This document shows, one piece after another, positions 23,482-35,313 of a stretch of DNA of 64,000 nucleotides (its first letter is position 1; each line of letters starts with the position of its first letter). The position numbers and the translations under genes were made by a program. The stretch covers positions 150,935,057 through 150,999,056 of the forward strand of contig CM043952.1 of NCBI GenBank assembly GCA_014529385.2, given 5' to 3'. The notes beneath the pieces were generated by a model that worked only from the letters and a program-made list of their open reading frames with translations, did no database searches and was not told the DNA's origin. The DNA is from Adiantum capillus-veneris. Taxonomy: Eukaryota > Streptophyta > Polypodiopsida > Polypodiales > Pteridaceae.

Positions 23482-26277
23482 ATGGCTAGAACAAAAGCCA
23501 CTGCAAGGAAGGCAGGCAAGGGACCAGGATTAGCAGCTAAAGCTAGTAGCAGATCTGCAACCCCAAAGAAAAGACCTGGAAAACCCAATAAAATTCTGAA
23601 AGGTCCAAGGGTGAAGAAGTTACAAACCTGCATGGGACTTTTCAGAGAAATCAGAAAGGCACCGAAATGTGTAGATTTATGCATACCAAAGCTGCCCTTT
23701 CAGAGGATGGTGAGGTCCATATGTGAAGAAGCTACCTGGGGCACCAAAAGGTGGAAGGTGGTGGCATTAATGGCTCTACAAGAAGCAGCAGAGGACTTCC
23801 TACTGGAGTACTTCAGTGACATGACCATTGTTGCAGCCCATGCCCACAGGGTTACTATAATGGACAAAGATAGTGAGACACTGAAAAGAATAAGGTGGAG
23901 GTATGACAAACTACTGGTCCCCAATGTCTGCAGGGATAAGAAAATGAGGGAAATTTTGTTATACCCCCCTGAGCTAGTGCCACAACTCACAGTTGTAGAT
24001 GTCACACATGATGTGAATACAAGGGCAAGGGCAGAGACTATTGCTCGCCAAACAGAGGACATGAGGGAAGCAGAGCTTAAGGAGAAAGCAAGAGTAGCAG
24101 TGGAGTCCCAGAGGCAAACAGAATGCAATGTGACTCTGTCCATAGAGGCAAGCAATCAAGAAACTCTATTTTCAATGAAGGATGGTTTGCTTGCAGAGAT
24201 ACCATTTGTAGATGGAGCCAGAAAGCTAGCTCTGGAAAAGTGGACATTAATTTATTGCAGAATCCAGATGCTCAGATTTCAGACACAATTATCTATGCTT
24301 GTCTTAAGTAAGTGTTACTATCTTGCTAGCTTTGAAAACTCAGATAATAGGTTTGCTAACTCAGGTAAAGTCTCTGCAGCCTGATCAAAAGTCAACTCCC
24401 ACTGCACACCCACACAGAGGTGTTTCTTCTTGATCCACAAATGTCAGTGATTATTAGACAAAAGAACAGTCCATATGGGACCTTTGAGAGTTGGTTTCTC
24501 CACTGTGCTATGCTGGAAGTTATTGTCATCATCTTTCCATATGAGAACAACCATCACTGGAGTCTCATATGCCTTGATGTTGACCAACCAGCAGTGTGGG
24601 TGTTCAATTCAATAAAAGGAACCCACCCTGAAATTAGGCTGTAAGTGTTTTGTATCAAAAAGTGTTTCTTATAGATATCCATGTAAATTTGAAGCCTCAT
24701 GCTAACATCTTGACATTGCTTTGTGCAGTTGTATAAAGAGGTTGTTGCTTGCCTATGGCAAGCTATGTGGAAGGTATGAACTATACAAGGCCCCAATCAA
24801 AGATGTACCTGTCCCAAATCAAACCGATGGAAATTCTTGCGGCTGGAGATGTCTTCTCCATGCAGAATATGTCCTGCAAAGCTACTTTGCATTAAAACCT
24901 TTCATGACTAAGGTAACCATTTGGCAATGCATTCAGTTAGTTTTGGTTTAGTTTATAAAAGAATTCTCACCATATGGTCTTTCAATTTTGCAGAGTGCTT
25001 TGAAAAACTACACATATGATTATTTGCAAAGATACCGGGTAAGTTTAATACAACACCTGCTTACTATGTCTAGCCCCAGAGAGCTTGAAGATAGCGGCTT
25101 GGATGACCGCACTATTGATCTAACAATACATGACGTGCCACCACGACAAACCCCTGCATCCGATACAGTGGAATCACAATGGGCCGAGGGGGTCATATCA
25201 GCAGAAGATGAAAGAGCCGAGGATGAGGAAAGGTCAAATGAGCATATGGAAGGTGCTAGTGTACAACCAGAGGAGACAATGAAAGAGCCAAGTCAGCCAG
25301 TGGAGGAGCCAAAAGAGCCTATGGCTGAAACCCAAGATGAGGAAAGCAGGTCTATAGATGAGCAAAAGGATATGGATGAGGAAAGCAGGCCTAAGGATGA
25401 GCAAACTGATATGGATCAGGCAAGGATGTATGAGGCAAGCCGGTCAACCGAGGGAGAGGAAAAGACCTTGGAGAAAACCTTGAATGAGGCAGAAAGAGCC
25501 ATGGGGGAGACCCCTGATGAAGATGTGAATGATGACTATGAAGATGTGAATGATGAAGCTAAAGCAGAGGAGAGCAACAACGATATCAACACTATAGAGA
25601 CCCAGTATGGACCCTTGCTACTTGTAGATACGGTTGTTCCGGCAATGTCTATTCAAGTATGGCAAAATATGTTCAGCTTCTAACTACTTATATGTACTTG
25701 TCAGCTTTTAAAGAGGTTGATTATCTTGGACGTCAATGGATTGCTGCTGATGCGCGTGCCTCTAGGTGACACAGAACCCTTTGAGGATTTGCAAACGTTT
25801 CGGATGGGAACTTGTCGAGTCGTGGTTCGTCCAGAAACCAAGGAATTTATTCAGTTTCTTCTTCCGCGCTTCAGAGTTGCCATATGGTCTTCAATGCAAA
25901 GGCAAAACTTGTCGCCACTAGTTACAATAGTTTGCAGTGTATGCGACGCTCACACGTCAGATTTTACCTTTTTGTATGATCAAAGAAAATGCGTTACCGT
26001 TGAGGGCCACTACCACCCTAAAAAACCACACTTACCTCTTTTGTACAAACCGTTTAGCCAAATCGGTGTACCCTTTGATGCAACTAATACACTACTGATT
26101 GATGATACTCCTGAAAAGGGAGAACTAAATCCGCTGGGAACAACTATCTCACCACCTTCTTTCGAGGGGCATTCCTTCGATTTTTACCTTGAAGACATTC
26201 TGATTCTATACTTACAGAAATTGTATCTCAGTCCATTGTTCACGGACGAGTTTGTACTTTCTAATGAATTAAGATGA
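23482..26277 (+). CDS. Histone H3 (CENH3-like) - Ulp1 protease - acidic linker - FCP1-like phosphatase fusion, 822 aa
   Basis: Five exons (23482-24307, 24418-24640, 24729-24912, 24994-25656, 25705-26277) with GT-AG borders join in frame with no stop. Residues 1-140 are H3-like: MARTKATARK keeps the H3 start with K4 and K9 but lacks S10; FREIRK, KLPFQRMVR, ALQEAAEDFL and AHRVTIMDKD follow the alpha-N to alpha-3 order. The lengthened loop 1 (EEATWGTKRW) and ALQEAAEDFL resemble CENH3 more than canonical H3. Residues about 276-411 carry C48/Ulp1 motifs: NHHWSL (catalytic His), VFNS where Asp is usual, and PNQTDGNSCGW (Gln381, Cys387). Residues about 412-632 are Glu/Asp-rich. Residues 633-822 match FCP1/NIF phosphatases: ILDVNGLLL (nucleophile Asp641, second Asp replaced by Asn), VAIWSS, TLLIDDTPEK. 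The 48-bp last intron is short, so FCP1 could be a separate gene. The +1 frame over 24233-24307 also reads Ulp1-like (SDTIIYACLK), so a compensated frameshift is possible. Confidence 0.75.
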
Positions 26278-26307
26278 CTCTTTTATCATGTCTTTGTCTT
26301 GTCTAAC

Positions 26308-26310
<3 letters not shown>

Positions 26311-26360
<50 letters not shown>
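26311..26360. repeat. (GA)n microsatellite after the fusion gene
   Basis: About 50 bases of GA repeat lie just downstream of the fusion-gene stop, between the convergent third and fourth genes of the transposon. Confidence 0.9.
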
Positions 26361-26364
<4 letters not shown>

Positions 26365-26483
26365 ACATGGTAAAGAAATGTATTTAAAGCACACTTTTTC
26401 ACAGGGCACAATTGACAAATGAGCTCAATAAACTTCATGTATTGAAAGTCATTTGTATACACTTGGGTTCACAAGAATATCTG

Positions 26484-27904
26484 TTACATTGACACTACTT
26501 CAACCCGACCATCCAACTCTTTGCACAAAATATCTTTTTCCCTTCGCCGCATCACCTTACGGCCAGCTAGGAAAAAGGAAAAATCTGATAGGTCCTTGTC
26601 CATTGACTCTTCAATTATGTCATGCCGCAAATGCTGAAGACTGCATAGCTCCCTTATTGTAACCACCAATAGTAGGCCATGCTCTTTATCAATCACTTCC
26701 ACATCCACAGCAGGATTATCTTCCAAACCTGCAGAAACCTAGTCCATAGGAATGTACTTACCATTGAGCATTTGTGATCGCATATACCAAAACGAGAGTA
26801 ACAGTGATTAGCTTGCAATCATGTACTTGACAACTAGAGTATCAAGCGCGACCTCGCACCGTAAACCAATCTCTTCCTTTACATACCATCCTCTGTCAAG
26901 AAGTTTGTCACAGGATGATTGCTGAAATGACTTACACATGAACATAGTTTTCGTAACACGGATGTTGTAGCTATGAAACAACTCTATGAAGAGTGCAACA
27001 GGACAAAAGTTTGCAATTCTAACCAGTTTGGTGGGAATAGAGCTACGTAGAGACCTCTGTATATCCTTGTAGAGCTTACTTCGCTTTGCCTCCACCATTG
27101 TTTCCTCGGGAACTGGCCAGTCCACAGTATTCCAATCGGTTGGTAGAGGCACTTTCACCAACATGCCATTCTTATTCCCTGAGCTGATTTGGTAGAAGTG
27201 GTCATAAAAAAATATTCCCTCATCAGCCAGTCTTTTGCTGCTCCTCCCTGAATACTGTAGAGAACCAATGTGGGCATGAACAACATGGAAGAGGCCTATT
27301 ATGCACTCCACAGGCTCCCATTGCTCATAAGAAGAGGGATAAACATCTGCAATATATATAAGAAGAGTTAAACTAAGAGTATCAATAAGTAAAAATGACA
27401 AATCTAATGTAATTGAGCTGTGAAGAATGGAGACATTGCTCATAACAAGCGGGAGAAACATTGCAAAATATATAAGAAAAGTTATAATGAGAGTATCAGT
27501 AAGTTCACATGTCAAGAGTACTTACAATTGCAACGTGGTTGATGTATATCTGATACATGTCCACCGTTTGCTATCACCTCTGGATGGGTAAACACATGCT
27601 GAACAAGAACTTCCTTTACAGATCTTTTGCCGATTTCAACTTTGAAATCCAACACTCTGGCCTTCCATGCTGAGCGGTAAACGTTGATACCACTAGACCT
27701 CTTGGGTCTTCTTGGTTGCATGAGAACCCATGAACCTTTGTTTATCCTTTGTCCAACCCATTGGTTCTCTGCACTTATTGAAGTTGATATTGTAATTGAG
27801 GATATGCTACTACTTGGCCTTCTAGGCAAAGTGCAGCTGTTGGTTGTTGGTGTGAGAGACAGTAAACACCTGGAGCTTCTTGGGCGAGAAGACGTGGAAG
27901 CCAT
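26484..27904 (-). pseudogene. BAH-like protein with C-terminal beta-grasp-like segment, one in-frame stop
   Basis: Exons 27904-27526, 27346-26762 and 26728-26484 have GT-AG borders and join in phase into 402 codons, but codon 306 is TAA (26808-26810). The first 40 residues are Ser-rich. The middle (about 50-190) follows BAH-domain order: INKGSWVLMQP, WKARVLDF, VLVQHVFTHPEV, then EPVECIIGLFHVV and IFFYDHFYQIS, comparable to the chromomethylase BAH end. The C-terminal exon (TIRELCSLQHLRHDIIEESM, FSFFLAGRKVMRRREKDIL) resembles beta-grasp-type segments. BAH domains read histone tails, which fits a companion to the neighbouring histone fusion; both domain calls are by eye. The 3' end of intron 1 is an imperfect tandem duplication (about 27350-27490). 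Confidence 0.5.
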
Positions 27905-28225
27905 AGCTCTCAGAGAAAAGCTTTAGTGGAGGGAGATTCACTTTGAAAGCATTCTAATGGAGGGAAAGTGTTTTAGAATTCCAATATCTTGTGCGGGCTT
28001 AATGGTCAGCCTCCAGTACGTTAATGACCATAAGAGAATATCAGAAGTGGGACCACATGCAAGCACCTAAAAGCTCGATAAAAGGAAGGAAATTATGATG
28101 CTACGATCCTAGATTCGTGAAAGTTTTATGCTATTTTTCTATTTTTTGAGTCTTTCCACGTACTTTCCTACGTAACGTAGCCTTCGTGCTCATTGGACGC
28201 GCTCTATTTTTCTCTCTCTTCATAT

Positions 28226-28262
28226 GGCCCTCCAAATGAACTCTGAAATTTCCTAATGTCAA
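28226..28262 (-). repeat. Right TIR of the 11.7-kb transposon
   Basis: Inverse partner of 16554-16590. Its outermost 9 bases (TTGACATTA on minus) are identical to the left end. Confidence 0.85.
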
Positions 28263-28271
28263 TGCGAAAAC

Positions 28272-29047
28272 AATGCTCTCAAGAGAGCTTACCGGCACTT
28301 GAAAGTGCTCGCCAAAATGCATATATAATGGGCATCAACCATGTGCCATAACCATATGCAAACCATCCGCAAAGACCATGAATCCAAGCACAAAATCACT
28401 GCCAAAGTATTTTGTGAAAATCAGTGAAAGAAGCTCCACCTGTGTGCTCCAAAAAACTGCGTCTCTCAAGAGACCGCCTCGATGGTGTGTAAACGTCTCC
28501 GTACTTCGTTGCCCAAGTCTACCAAAAAATCCTCAAACCACAAGCTTAACACAAGCTGCAATTGCATCTTCAGCTCAGAATTTATGCACTCAACTTCAAG
28601 CATCTCCCGTGCTTCCAAAAGTGCATCAAACTCGCACACAATGCGACAACAGAAAATCTGAAATTTCTGCATACAGTCAGTCTGAGCTGAATATCAGCAA
28701 AACGGTGAGGAATTTGCAAAAAGTTTCTTCTGCAAAGTTGTAGACCACGTCGAAACGGATGGGCATCTTAGATAGAATTCTCAGATCTGCATTCTACAAG
28801 GAGAAAAACGAATATGAAAACTGTGCTGTTGTGCACATAGTTTTAGGACAGCACTTTCACTTACACACAATCGTCCACACTCCTTTCTGAGCTTCCACAA
28901 GAGCATACATCACTCTCAACTGAGCTCACAAGCTCCCATTGCATTCTCACAGCAAGTCTTCTGCTTTCTTAATCTCTCTACCGTCGAGAGAGAGCGAGCT
29001 ATCGTTTCGAAGCTCTCAAAGCCTTCGTGCTCTCCGCGGTCACCATA
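28272..29047 (-). other. Leader of the TR-GAG element, no gene
   Basis: This is the 5' untranslated part of the retroelement between its primer site and the nested transposon; its continuation lies at 15752-16544. No coding sequence is supported. Confidence 0.6.
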
Positions 29048-29059
29048 GCTCTGATACCA
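29048..29059 (-). other. tRNA-iMet primer-binding site of the TR-GAG element
   Basis: The minus-strand sequence TGGTATCAGAGC is the standard initiator-Met primer site and lies two bases inside the 5' LTR. Confidence 0.9.
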
Positions 29060-29061
29060 AT

Positions 29062-29248
29062 TGAAGGGGATCGGGGAGCACCACAGACGGAGAGTGAGAG
29101 AGAGAGAAGGAGATACATACACGATGTGGGTGGGGAGACTCTGAAGTGAGCAGCCCCCTATACACTTATGCTATGTATAAGTTATACAAGTCAGTGAGCG
29201 TCCAGACTCTGAACGGTCGGACAAGACACAAACGCCTATACCCCAACA
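29062..29248 (-). repeat. 5' LTR of the TR-GAG element
   Basis: 187 bp, TGAAGG…CCAACA on plus. It differs from 13625-13809 by about 13 substitutions and a 2-base indel. Confidence 0.9.
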
Positions 29249-29253
29249 GTTAA

Positions 29254-30460
29254 CATTGTGTATTACTAGAATACAATGCTTTATTAGATGCAACCAACCT
29301 ATTGAAAATATAAAGGTATACTATGTCACCTATTCCACTTGAGGACTCATGCATTTGCATAAATATGTGTGTCAAATATAAGGGCCTTCAACAGAGGATT
29401 AATCTCTGTATACATAGGTAGTGCTGCTGAAGACGATAGGATGGTGGCAATGGAATGGCCGGGCCAAAATTTACCATGCCAAGGACTTATGAATGTCGAT
29501 TTAATGAATGTCAAATCCTAACAAGTTGGTGTTTGCAACAGGCAGGCTGTTGAAGGTGATCGTGACAAGGGGAGGAGCAGGGCAGTGAAATGTGTGGACA
29601 CAAGATAGAGGCTGGTGAGCAGGGGTCGCACAACAGGAGAGAGGGGGGCATGACCAGCTTGCAAGGCAGGTGCAAAGGGCAAGGTTGCACACTAGGGAGG
29701 GTGTGAAAGCAGGGGTAGGGAGATGTTGCGGTGGTTCTGTGAGGGCATCTGCATGCTATGGGCAGCACAGGTCACACGATCTCGAGAGCTAGTGGAGGCA
29801 CGCATAGAGAGAAAAATGTATGTGGCAAGCACAGGTAGGAGATACATGAGCCGTCGTGCATAAGGGGAACTGTGGGGTGGTGAAAATGACCCAAAGAGCT
29901 GTGTCAGGCCACGAAGGCGATGGATCTAGTGGGGAGCGCACAAGAGGTGTAGGGCACAGGAAATGACGTATTGGTGCAGAAGCCTCGAGGAGATGATGGG
30001 GACAGGCGAAACTCCTCTCTCCATAGGGTGTTTGCCTCCTACATATCTGCATGCAAAATGAGACCTACGTCCACCATCTACCTCTTTTACAAAACCCATT
30101 TGATCCAGCACAGGCAGTGATCAGGGCTCTTCGCTTGCTGCTTCGAGCTAATGCCGTGCTAAATCGAAAACGCTGGAAGCTGCTGAGTCGCAGGGCGAGG
30201 GAGCACGTTTACTGGCACGTTCACTAAGCACGTTAGAGAGAGAGAGAGAGAGAGAGAGATCGCATGTTCTATCCAAAGCTTGACAAAGCAGACATATTGT
30301 GTGGCCAATGCTTTTGATGAGAGTAGAGCTAGTTACAATGCTGCTAGAGAGAGACTAAGGAAGAGAAAGGAGAGAGACTAGGAGAGAGAGAACCCTTAGT
30401 AAACGTTACTAGGGTTCCATTTTCTCCCGTGCGATAGAGTAAGCCCGAGTCTCAGCATGC
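29254..30460. other. No recognised gene; short (GA)n at about 30235-30259
   Basis: Several short minus-strand frames (29501-29768, 29789-30111) are Cys/Pro/His-rich and resemble no family I know. The sequence is GC-balanced and non-repetitive apart from the small GA tract. Confidence 0.4.
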
Positions 30461-31190
30461 TTGGTTGCAAAGCCTGATCAGTCGTTGTTCACGTGGGAAT
30501 CTTCACGGAAACAAAGAAAAGATAGAACCCTTCTACTTGAGGACGACAAGCTCTTCTGCCTTGTTCTCTCTGTAAAAGAAAAACACTGCCCCCAACTAGA
30601 GCCGAATCAACCCTTACCAAATTCCCTTGCCCCATCCTCTCTTTGCCCTTGGAGATGATGTTGCTCAGGACATCTGGTTGTTCATTGACGATCGCAAGAG
30701 CCTTAAGCAGAAAGAGGCCAAGCAGAATATGCAATCTCTGTGGCTCATACGATCTCTTCCTTACCGACAAGAGTGTCCTGCATGCTCTGTCGAAGCTTCT
30801 TGGGAAGAATTTCTTCGAGAAGAAGAAACATCCCATCCCTGTAGACCTTAGAAAGAAGGATTTGAAGAAACAGATAGAGAGAGTGTTTGTGGCTCCACGT
30901 TTCTCTATATCAAGGGTGGCACTTGCTCAGTCGTCAAAGTTGGTTGGCTTTCACAAAGCAAGAAGAGGTTTGTGCCAACATCCATGCTGTTGCAGCTGGT
31001 GTAGCGTCATTTATACCCAAGAAATGGAAGAACATAAGGTCCATGTATCTGAAAACTCTAGAGTCAGCTCCTCTCCCACTATACCAGTCTCTACCAGATC
31101 TTGCTATGAAAATTGGTTAGAAAGGTTGGTGATCTTGCTTTTGCAAGAGCTGACCTTGGTTAAGTCTTCTAGGAATGGCAAATGCTTTTG
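30461..31190 (+). pseudogene. Intronless decayed copy of a ribosomal L1 (RSL1D1/UTP30-like) gene
   Basis: Three plus-strand frames together follow the order of the ribosomal L1-domain nucleolar family: LLEDDKLFCLVLSVKEKHCP (30540-30600), LPHPLF then DIWLFIDDR (30620-30700), CGSYDLFLTDKSVLHALSKL with LLGKNFFEKKKHPIPVDLRK (30730-30860), and GVASFIPKKWKNIRSMYLKT with ALPLYQSLPDL-like end (30995-31110). A further fragment resembling VGDLAFARADL lies near 31126-31170. The pieces are collinear without intron-like gaps but need at least three frame changes. This is best explained as a processed (retrotransposed) pseudogene. The parent gene acts in ribosome assembly; no poly(A) tract remains visible. 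Confidence 0.75.
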
Positions 31191-31503
31191 AATACATCTT
31201 GATCAATTTCTTGCTCAAGAATACAGTTGTGGGGAAAAAAAGGCTTGAGCACGGAGTTTGAACTCTAAACTTCGCTGATGATGCCAACTCAAATTTCTCT
31301 ATGATGTGAACTCCAACTGAAATGCTCTTGGATCAGCAGTTAGTGGATTGACATTCGGAATTGGTTTTTCGAGCCAGGTTGTTGGGGACAAAAAAAAGAG
31401 AGATGAGAGAGAGGGACTGCCATGCTATTTTTAGAGAAGCATGGCTTCTATATGCACGAGCCAAGTGGACAGGAGCAGTGCACCACGTACATGCTTATTA
31501 GCA

Positions 31504-31648
<145 letters not shown>

Positions 31649-32039
31649 TCTAGCAGCACTGTTATCAATGCATCAGACTGGTCAATGCTATAGTGCAAAG
31701 TGTCTGATGCAATAGTGCAGAGATGGAGAGAGCAGCATGATTTGATTGCTCATTCCAAATAAAACGAATGTTGACTACAAAGGCACTTTTAGTCTGTCGA
31801 ACGGCTCTTAGTTGAGCTATGTAAGCATCACAAGTATCCGACGAATTTTCAAATTTTCATTTGCTATAAAGATTCATAAGTGGGTTGTATTATTAATTGG
31901 GAGCAATATAAGGCAAAACATACAATGCCATTTTTGTTTTACAATAATATTTTGCTGCACGGGAGGGTTCTAAGTTGAGCAAAAATGCAATGGCTAGCCA
32001 TGCAATCATTGGAAGTATCCTACCAAAAAAGACTTTGTC

Positions 32040-32209
32040 TATCTTATATAGCATCCTCAAGCAGCACTCCTTACAGCTTTCACTCTAGCAAATTCCTAAT
32101 CCTAGGTGCTGCACGTCTAATAGGAAAAATTAATGATTTTGCCATTAGCTTTGCTTGTAATGCTGATGTTGACTTGTTCACCTAGAACTATTTCTTACAA
32201 GAAGTAAAA
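32040..32209. repeat. ~590-bp tandem repeat, leftmost partial unit
   Basis: GCATCCTCAAGCAGCACTCC to AACTATTTCTTACAAGAAGT matches the corresponding part of the repeat units at 38061-41354. It ends exactly at the chromovirus insertion, including the TAAAA target copy (32205-32209). Confidence 0.8.
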
Positions 32210-32361
32210 TGTAAGACTAGGGGAACTAGTGCCTTGGAGTCCACCACCCAACCTCCCACTATATAGCAAGCTCCTAGCCCTTTGCCCTAGTTGGACTCCC
32301 TTTCCACATTGCCTAGTCCGGCCTTGCTCTAGTTTAGTCCGGCCTTGCCCTTGTCCTGACA
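32210..32361 (-). repeat. 3' LTR of the chromovirus
   Basis: 152 bp, TGTAAGACTAGGGG…GTCCTGACA on plus. It carries an extra copy of about 20 bases (TAGTCCGGCCTTGC repeated) not in the other LTR. Confidence 0.92.
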
Positions 32362-32370
32362 TTACTCCCC

Positions 32371-34103
32371 CCTTAAGGAAGAGTTTTCGTCTTCGAAAAC
32401 AAAAGTGGGAAATTTCTTCTTAAGAACACTAATGTTTTTCCAAGTGGCGCATTCCTCAGGTCAATCTTTCCATTTGATTAAGGCTTGTTGACGTACATGA
32501 TGACGCATACGTAAATCATGGTAGTCCAGAATTCATTCAGGTTCATGCGATAAGGTAGGAGGTTCAACGAAATCGACCAGAATCTGTTGGCCAATGACAT
32601 TGTCGTCCCCATTTAACCGCTTGCGTAAACGGCTTACATGAAACAACGGATGAATACGAGAATGTGTAGGTAGCGATAATTTGTAGGCACGATCACCTAC
32701 TCGCTTGAGTATTTTGAAAGGCCCACAATATCGTGGAGATAATTTAGGTGTTGGCCCAATTTTCAGACCTTTTGAATGTTCTGGCAGACGTAAAAATACT
32801 TGCTCCCCTTCCTCAAAGATAACTTGCCGACGTTTCTCATCAGCGTACTTCTTATACCGACCCTGCGCTTGTGGGACATTCTGACAAGCGAGTTTCAGCA
32901 TATCCATGTGGTCTTGGAGAAAATCCTTAACCTGTTGGAGTTTTTGGTTGCCAACCCCACCGTAACAGGTGACCTAGGTTGAAAACCATACATGAGCATG
33001 AAAGGACTAAATCTAGTTGTGACATGCTTAGCACTATTGTAGGCAAACTCGAGAATAGGTAAATATTCTAGCCCAGTCTGACTGTTTCTTGCTAACATAT
33101 GCGCGTAGCATATCCTCTAGCACTTGGTTAACTCGTTCAGTCTGACCATCTGTTTCTGGATGATCGGTTGTACTGAGGTTCAGTTGTGTACCCAATCGTT
33201 TGAACACAGCCCTCCAAAAATGACTGTTAAACTTGGGATCACGATCACTGACAATGTTACTTGGCAAATCATACAATTTATATAGGTTGTCCACAAATAA
33301 CTTGGCTAGTTCTGGAGTCTTAATCGTTGATTTGGTTGTAATAAACTTACATGGTTCCGGTCTACGACCACCCATACCGAGTGATGACCTCGTACAGTGA
33401 TTGGTAAACCCACAATAAAATCCATAGAGATACTGTCCTATTTACCATTGGGAATCTCCAAAGGATGTAAGAGTCCTCCTGCTTTCAGGCGCTCTGCTTT
33501 GTTAACCTGACATTTTTGGCAATGCAAGACATAATCTTGAACAAAGCCATGTAAACCTGGCCAATAAAACTATCGTCGTACGAGAGCGTAAGTCTTTCTA
33601 ATACCCGAGTGCCGTGCACTTGGACTATCATGACATTCATAAAGAATTTGGCGTCGAATGTTTGTGTCCGTCGGTACACAAACTCTCCCCTTTTGGAGTA
33701 GGTATCCATTGTCGATGGTGAAATGCTTCCATCGTTGTAAGTCATCACTCGACAGAGGAGAACTATGTGTGGAGGTTAACGCTACACTACCATCATTGGA
33801 GTGAGAAGGATCCCTCATTTGTACATGGCTCCACACTTTGGAATATGTATCATCATGCTCATATTTTCCTTTTAGAGAATCCAAAAATTCACTACGAAGT
33901 TCCGTGAACAAGAGAGAATTGATCTTCAACATACGATCAAGAGTGTCAACCACCACATTGTATCGTCCTTTACGACACCGGAGCTTGGCGTCATATTCTT
34001 GAAGAATCTTAGCCCACCTAGCTTTCCGACCCTTCAAATTAGTTTGTTGTGTAAACCATTTGATGCTTTCATGGTCAAACACAATCTCAAACTGAGCAGC
34101 CAT
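32371..34103 (-). pseudogene. Chromovirus RNase H end, integrase and chromodomain
   Basis: 33570-34103 covers the RNase H end (FEIVFDHESIKWFTQQTNLK, then KLRCRKGRYNVVVDTLDRM) and the start of the integrase zinc finger (HDSPSARHSGIRKT). 33034-33375 is the catalytic core (LPSNIVSDRDPKFNSHFW, STTDHPETDGQTERVNQVLE). 32533-33098 is the C-terminal part (FHVSRLRKRL). The same frame continues past two TGA codons near 32530 and 32460 as a chromodomain (QQALIKWKD, PEECATWKNISVLKKKFP), which places the element among chromoviruses. Several frame changes separate the segments. Confidence 0.85.
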
Positions 34104-34309
34104 ACAATTAATGTCGCCATGTTTTTAAGGCAGACACTATTGCATAGAGTTCGCGTGCATAAGCAGAGTACTTCTGTTGTGCTGCATCAAGCTTTTTGCT
34201 TTCAAATATAATTGGTTGTCCGTCTTGTAACAGGACTGCTCCAATAGCACGGTCACTGGCATCTGTTTCCAAAACGAATGGTTTCAAAGGATCTCAATAG
34301 CTAGTATTG

Positions 34310-35313
34310 GAGCTGTAGCTAATGCATCCTTGAGCGTAGCAAAACTATGATGTTGAGCGGGTTCCCATTGAAAAGCTTTGCCTTTGCCTTTCAGTTGGTC
34401 CGTCATGGGAACAACAATATTAGCATAGTTTTTAACGAACCTTCGATAAAAACCTGCAAATCCTTAAAAAATATGTAACTCTTCCAGATTTTTAGGAAAA
34501 GGCCACTACCGGATTGTATCCACTTTGGATTGATCCATATGTAGGTCTGTAGTTGAAATAACATGCCCAAGATAGTGAATTTCTTCTTTCAAAAAATCAC
34601 ACTTAGATTCCTTGGCATATAATTTATTTGTTCATAACAATTCGAACACCTGCCTCAGATGTTGTAAGTGTTCTTCTTCAGAAGCACTGTATACTAGAAT
34701 GTCATCGAGAAAAACGATGACGAATTTGCCCAAGTATGGCTTCAAGACACTATCCATAAGTGTCATGAATGTTGCGGGTGCGTTGGTTAACCCAAAAGGC
34801 ATAACCAAAAACTCGTAGTGTCCAAACCTTGTTCGGAATGCAGTTTTGGGTATATTAGCAAGTCGAATACGGACTTGGTGATAACCTGACCGCAAGTCTA
34901 TTTTCGTAAAAATACGAGCATGAGTGAGTTTGTTGAACAACTCATCCAGCGTGGCAATGGGTACTTGTTCTTAACAGTAAGCGCATTTAAGCCACGGTAG
35001 TCTACACACATGGGCTTACTGTCGTCCTTTTTCTTCACTAATAGGTAGAAGAAGCCCATGGTGAAAAACTGGGTTGTATAAACCCTATACTAAGGTAGTC
35101 AGCAAGCTGACGTTCCACCTCAGCAGCTTCAAAGCAACTCATGCGGTAGAGCGGTTTACTGACAGGTTTACTGCCTACAACCACATCGATGCTATGTTGC
35201 ACCGATCGTGTCGACGGTAATCCTGGTGACAAATCATTAGGAAAAACATCGTGAAATTCCTTTAATAAATTTTTTAACTCACTAGCAACTTTTGCTTGTT
35301 GGGAAGTAGCCAT
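34310..35313 (-). pseudogene. Chromovirus protease/reverse transcriptase region
   Basis: 35038-35313 carries the start of the RT region (FHDVFPNDLSPGLPSTRSVQ, YRMSCFEAAEVERQLADYL). 34632-34940 carries the RT core: [20 protein letters not shown], then [20 protein letters not shown] and [20 protein letters not shown]; the FLDD catalytic pair is kept in place of the common YxDD. The remaining palm/thumb is in other frames to about 34310. Frameshifts and stops prevent a continuous product. Confidence 0.85.

Noticed and set aside
24123..24311. A +1-frame peptide with Ulp1-like SDTIIYACLK overlapping exon 1 of the fusion gene
   Set aside because: Splicing from this frame at the only good donor (24308) leads into a stop, whereas the histone frame joins cleanly. 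It is kept only as a possible sign of a compensated frameshift.
30461..31190. Functional ribosomal L1-family gene
   Set aside because: At least three frame changes and loss of parts of the domain exclude a functional product.
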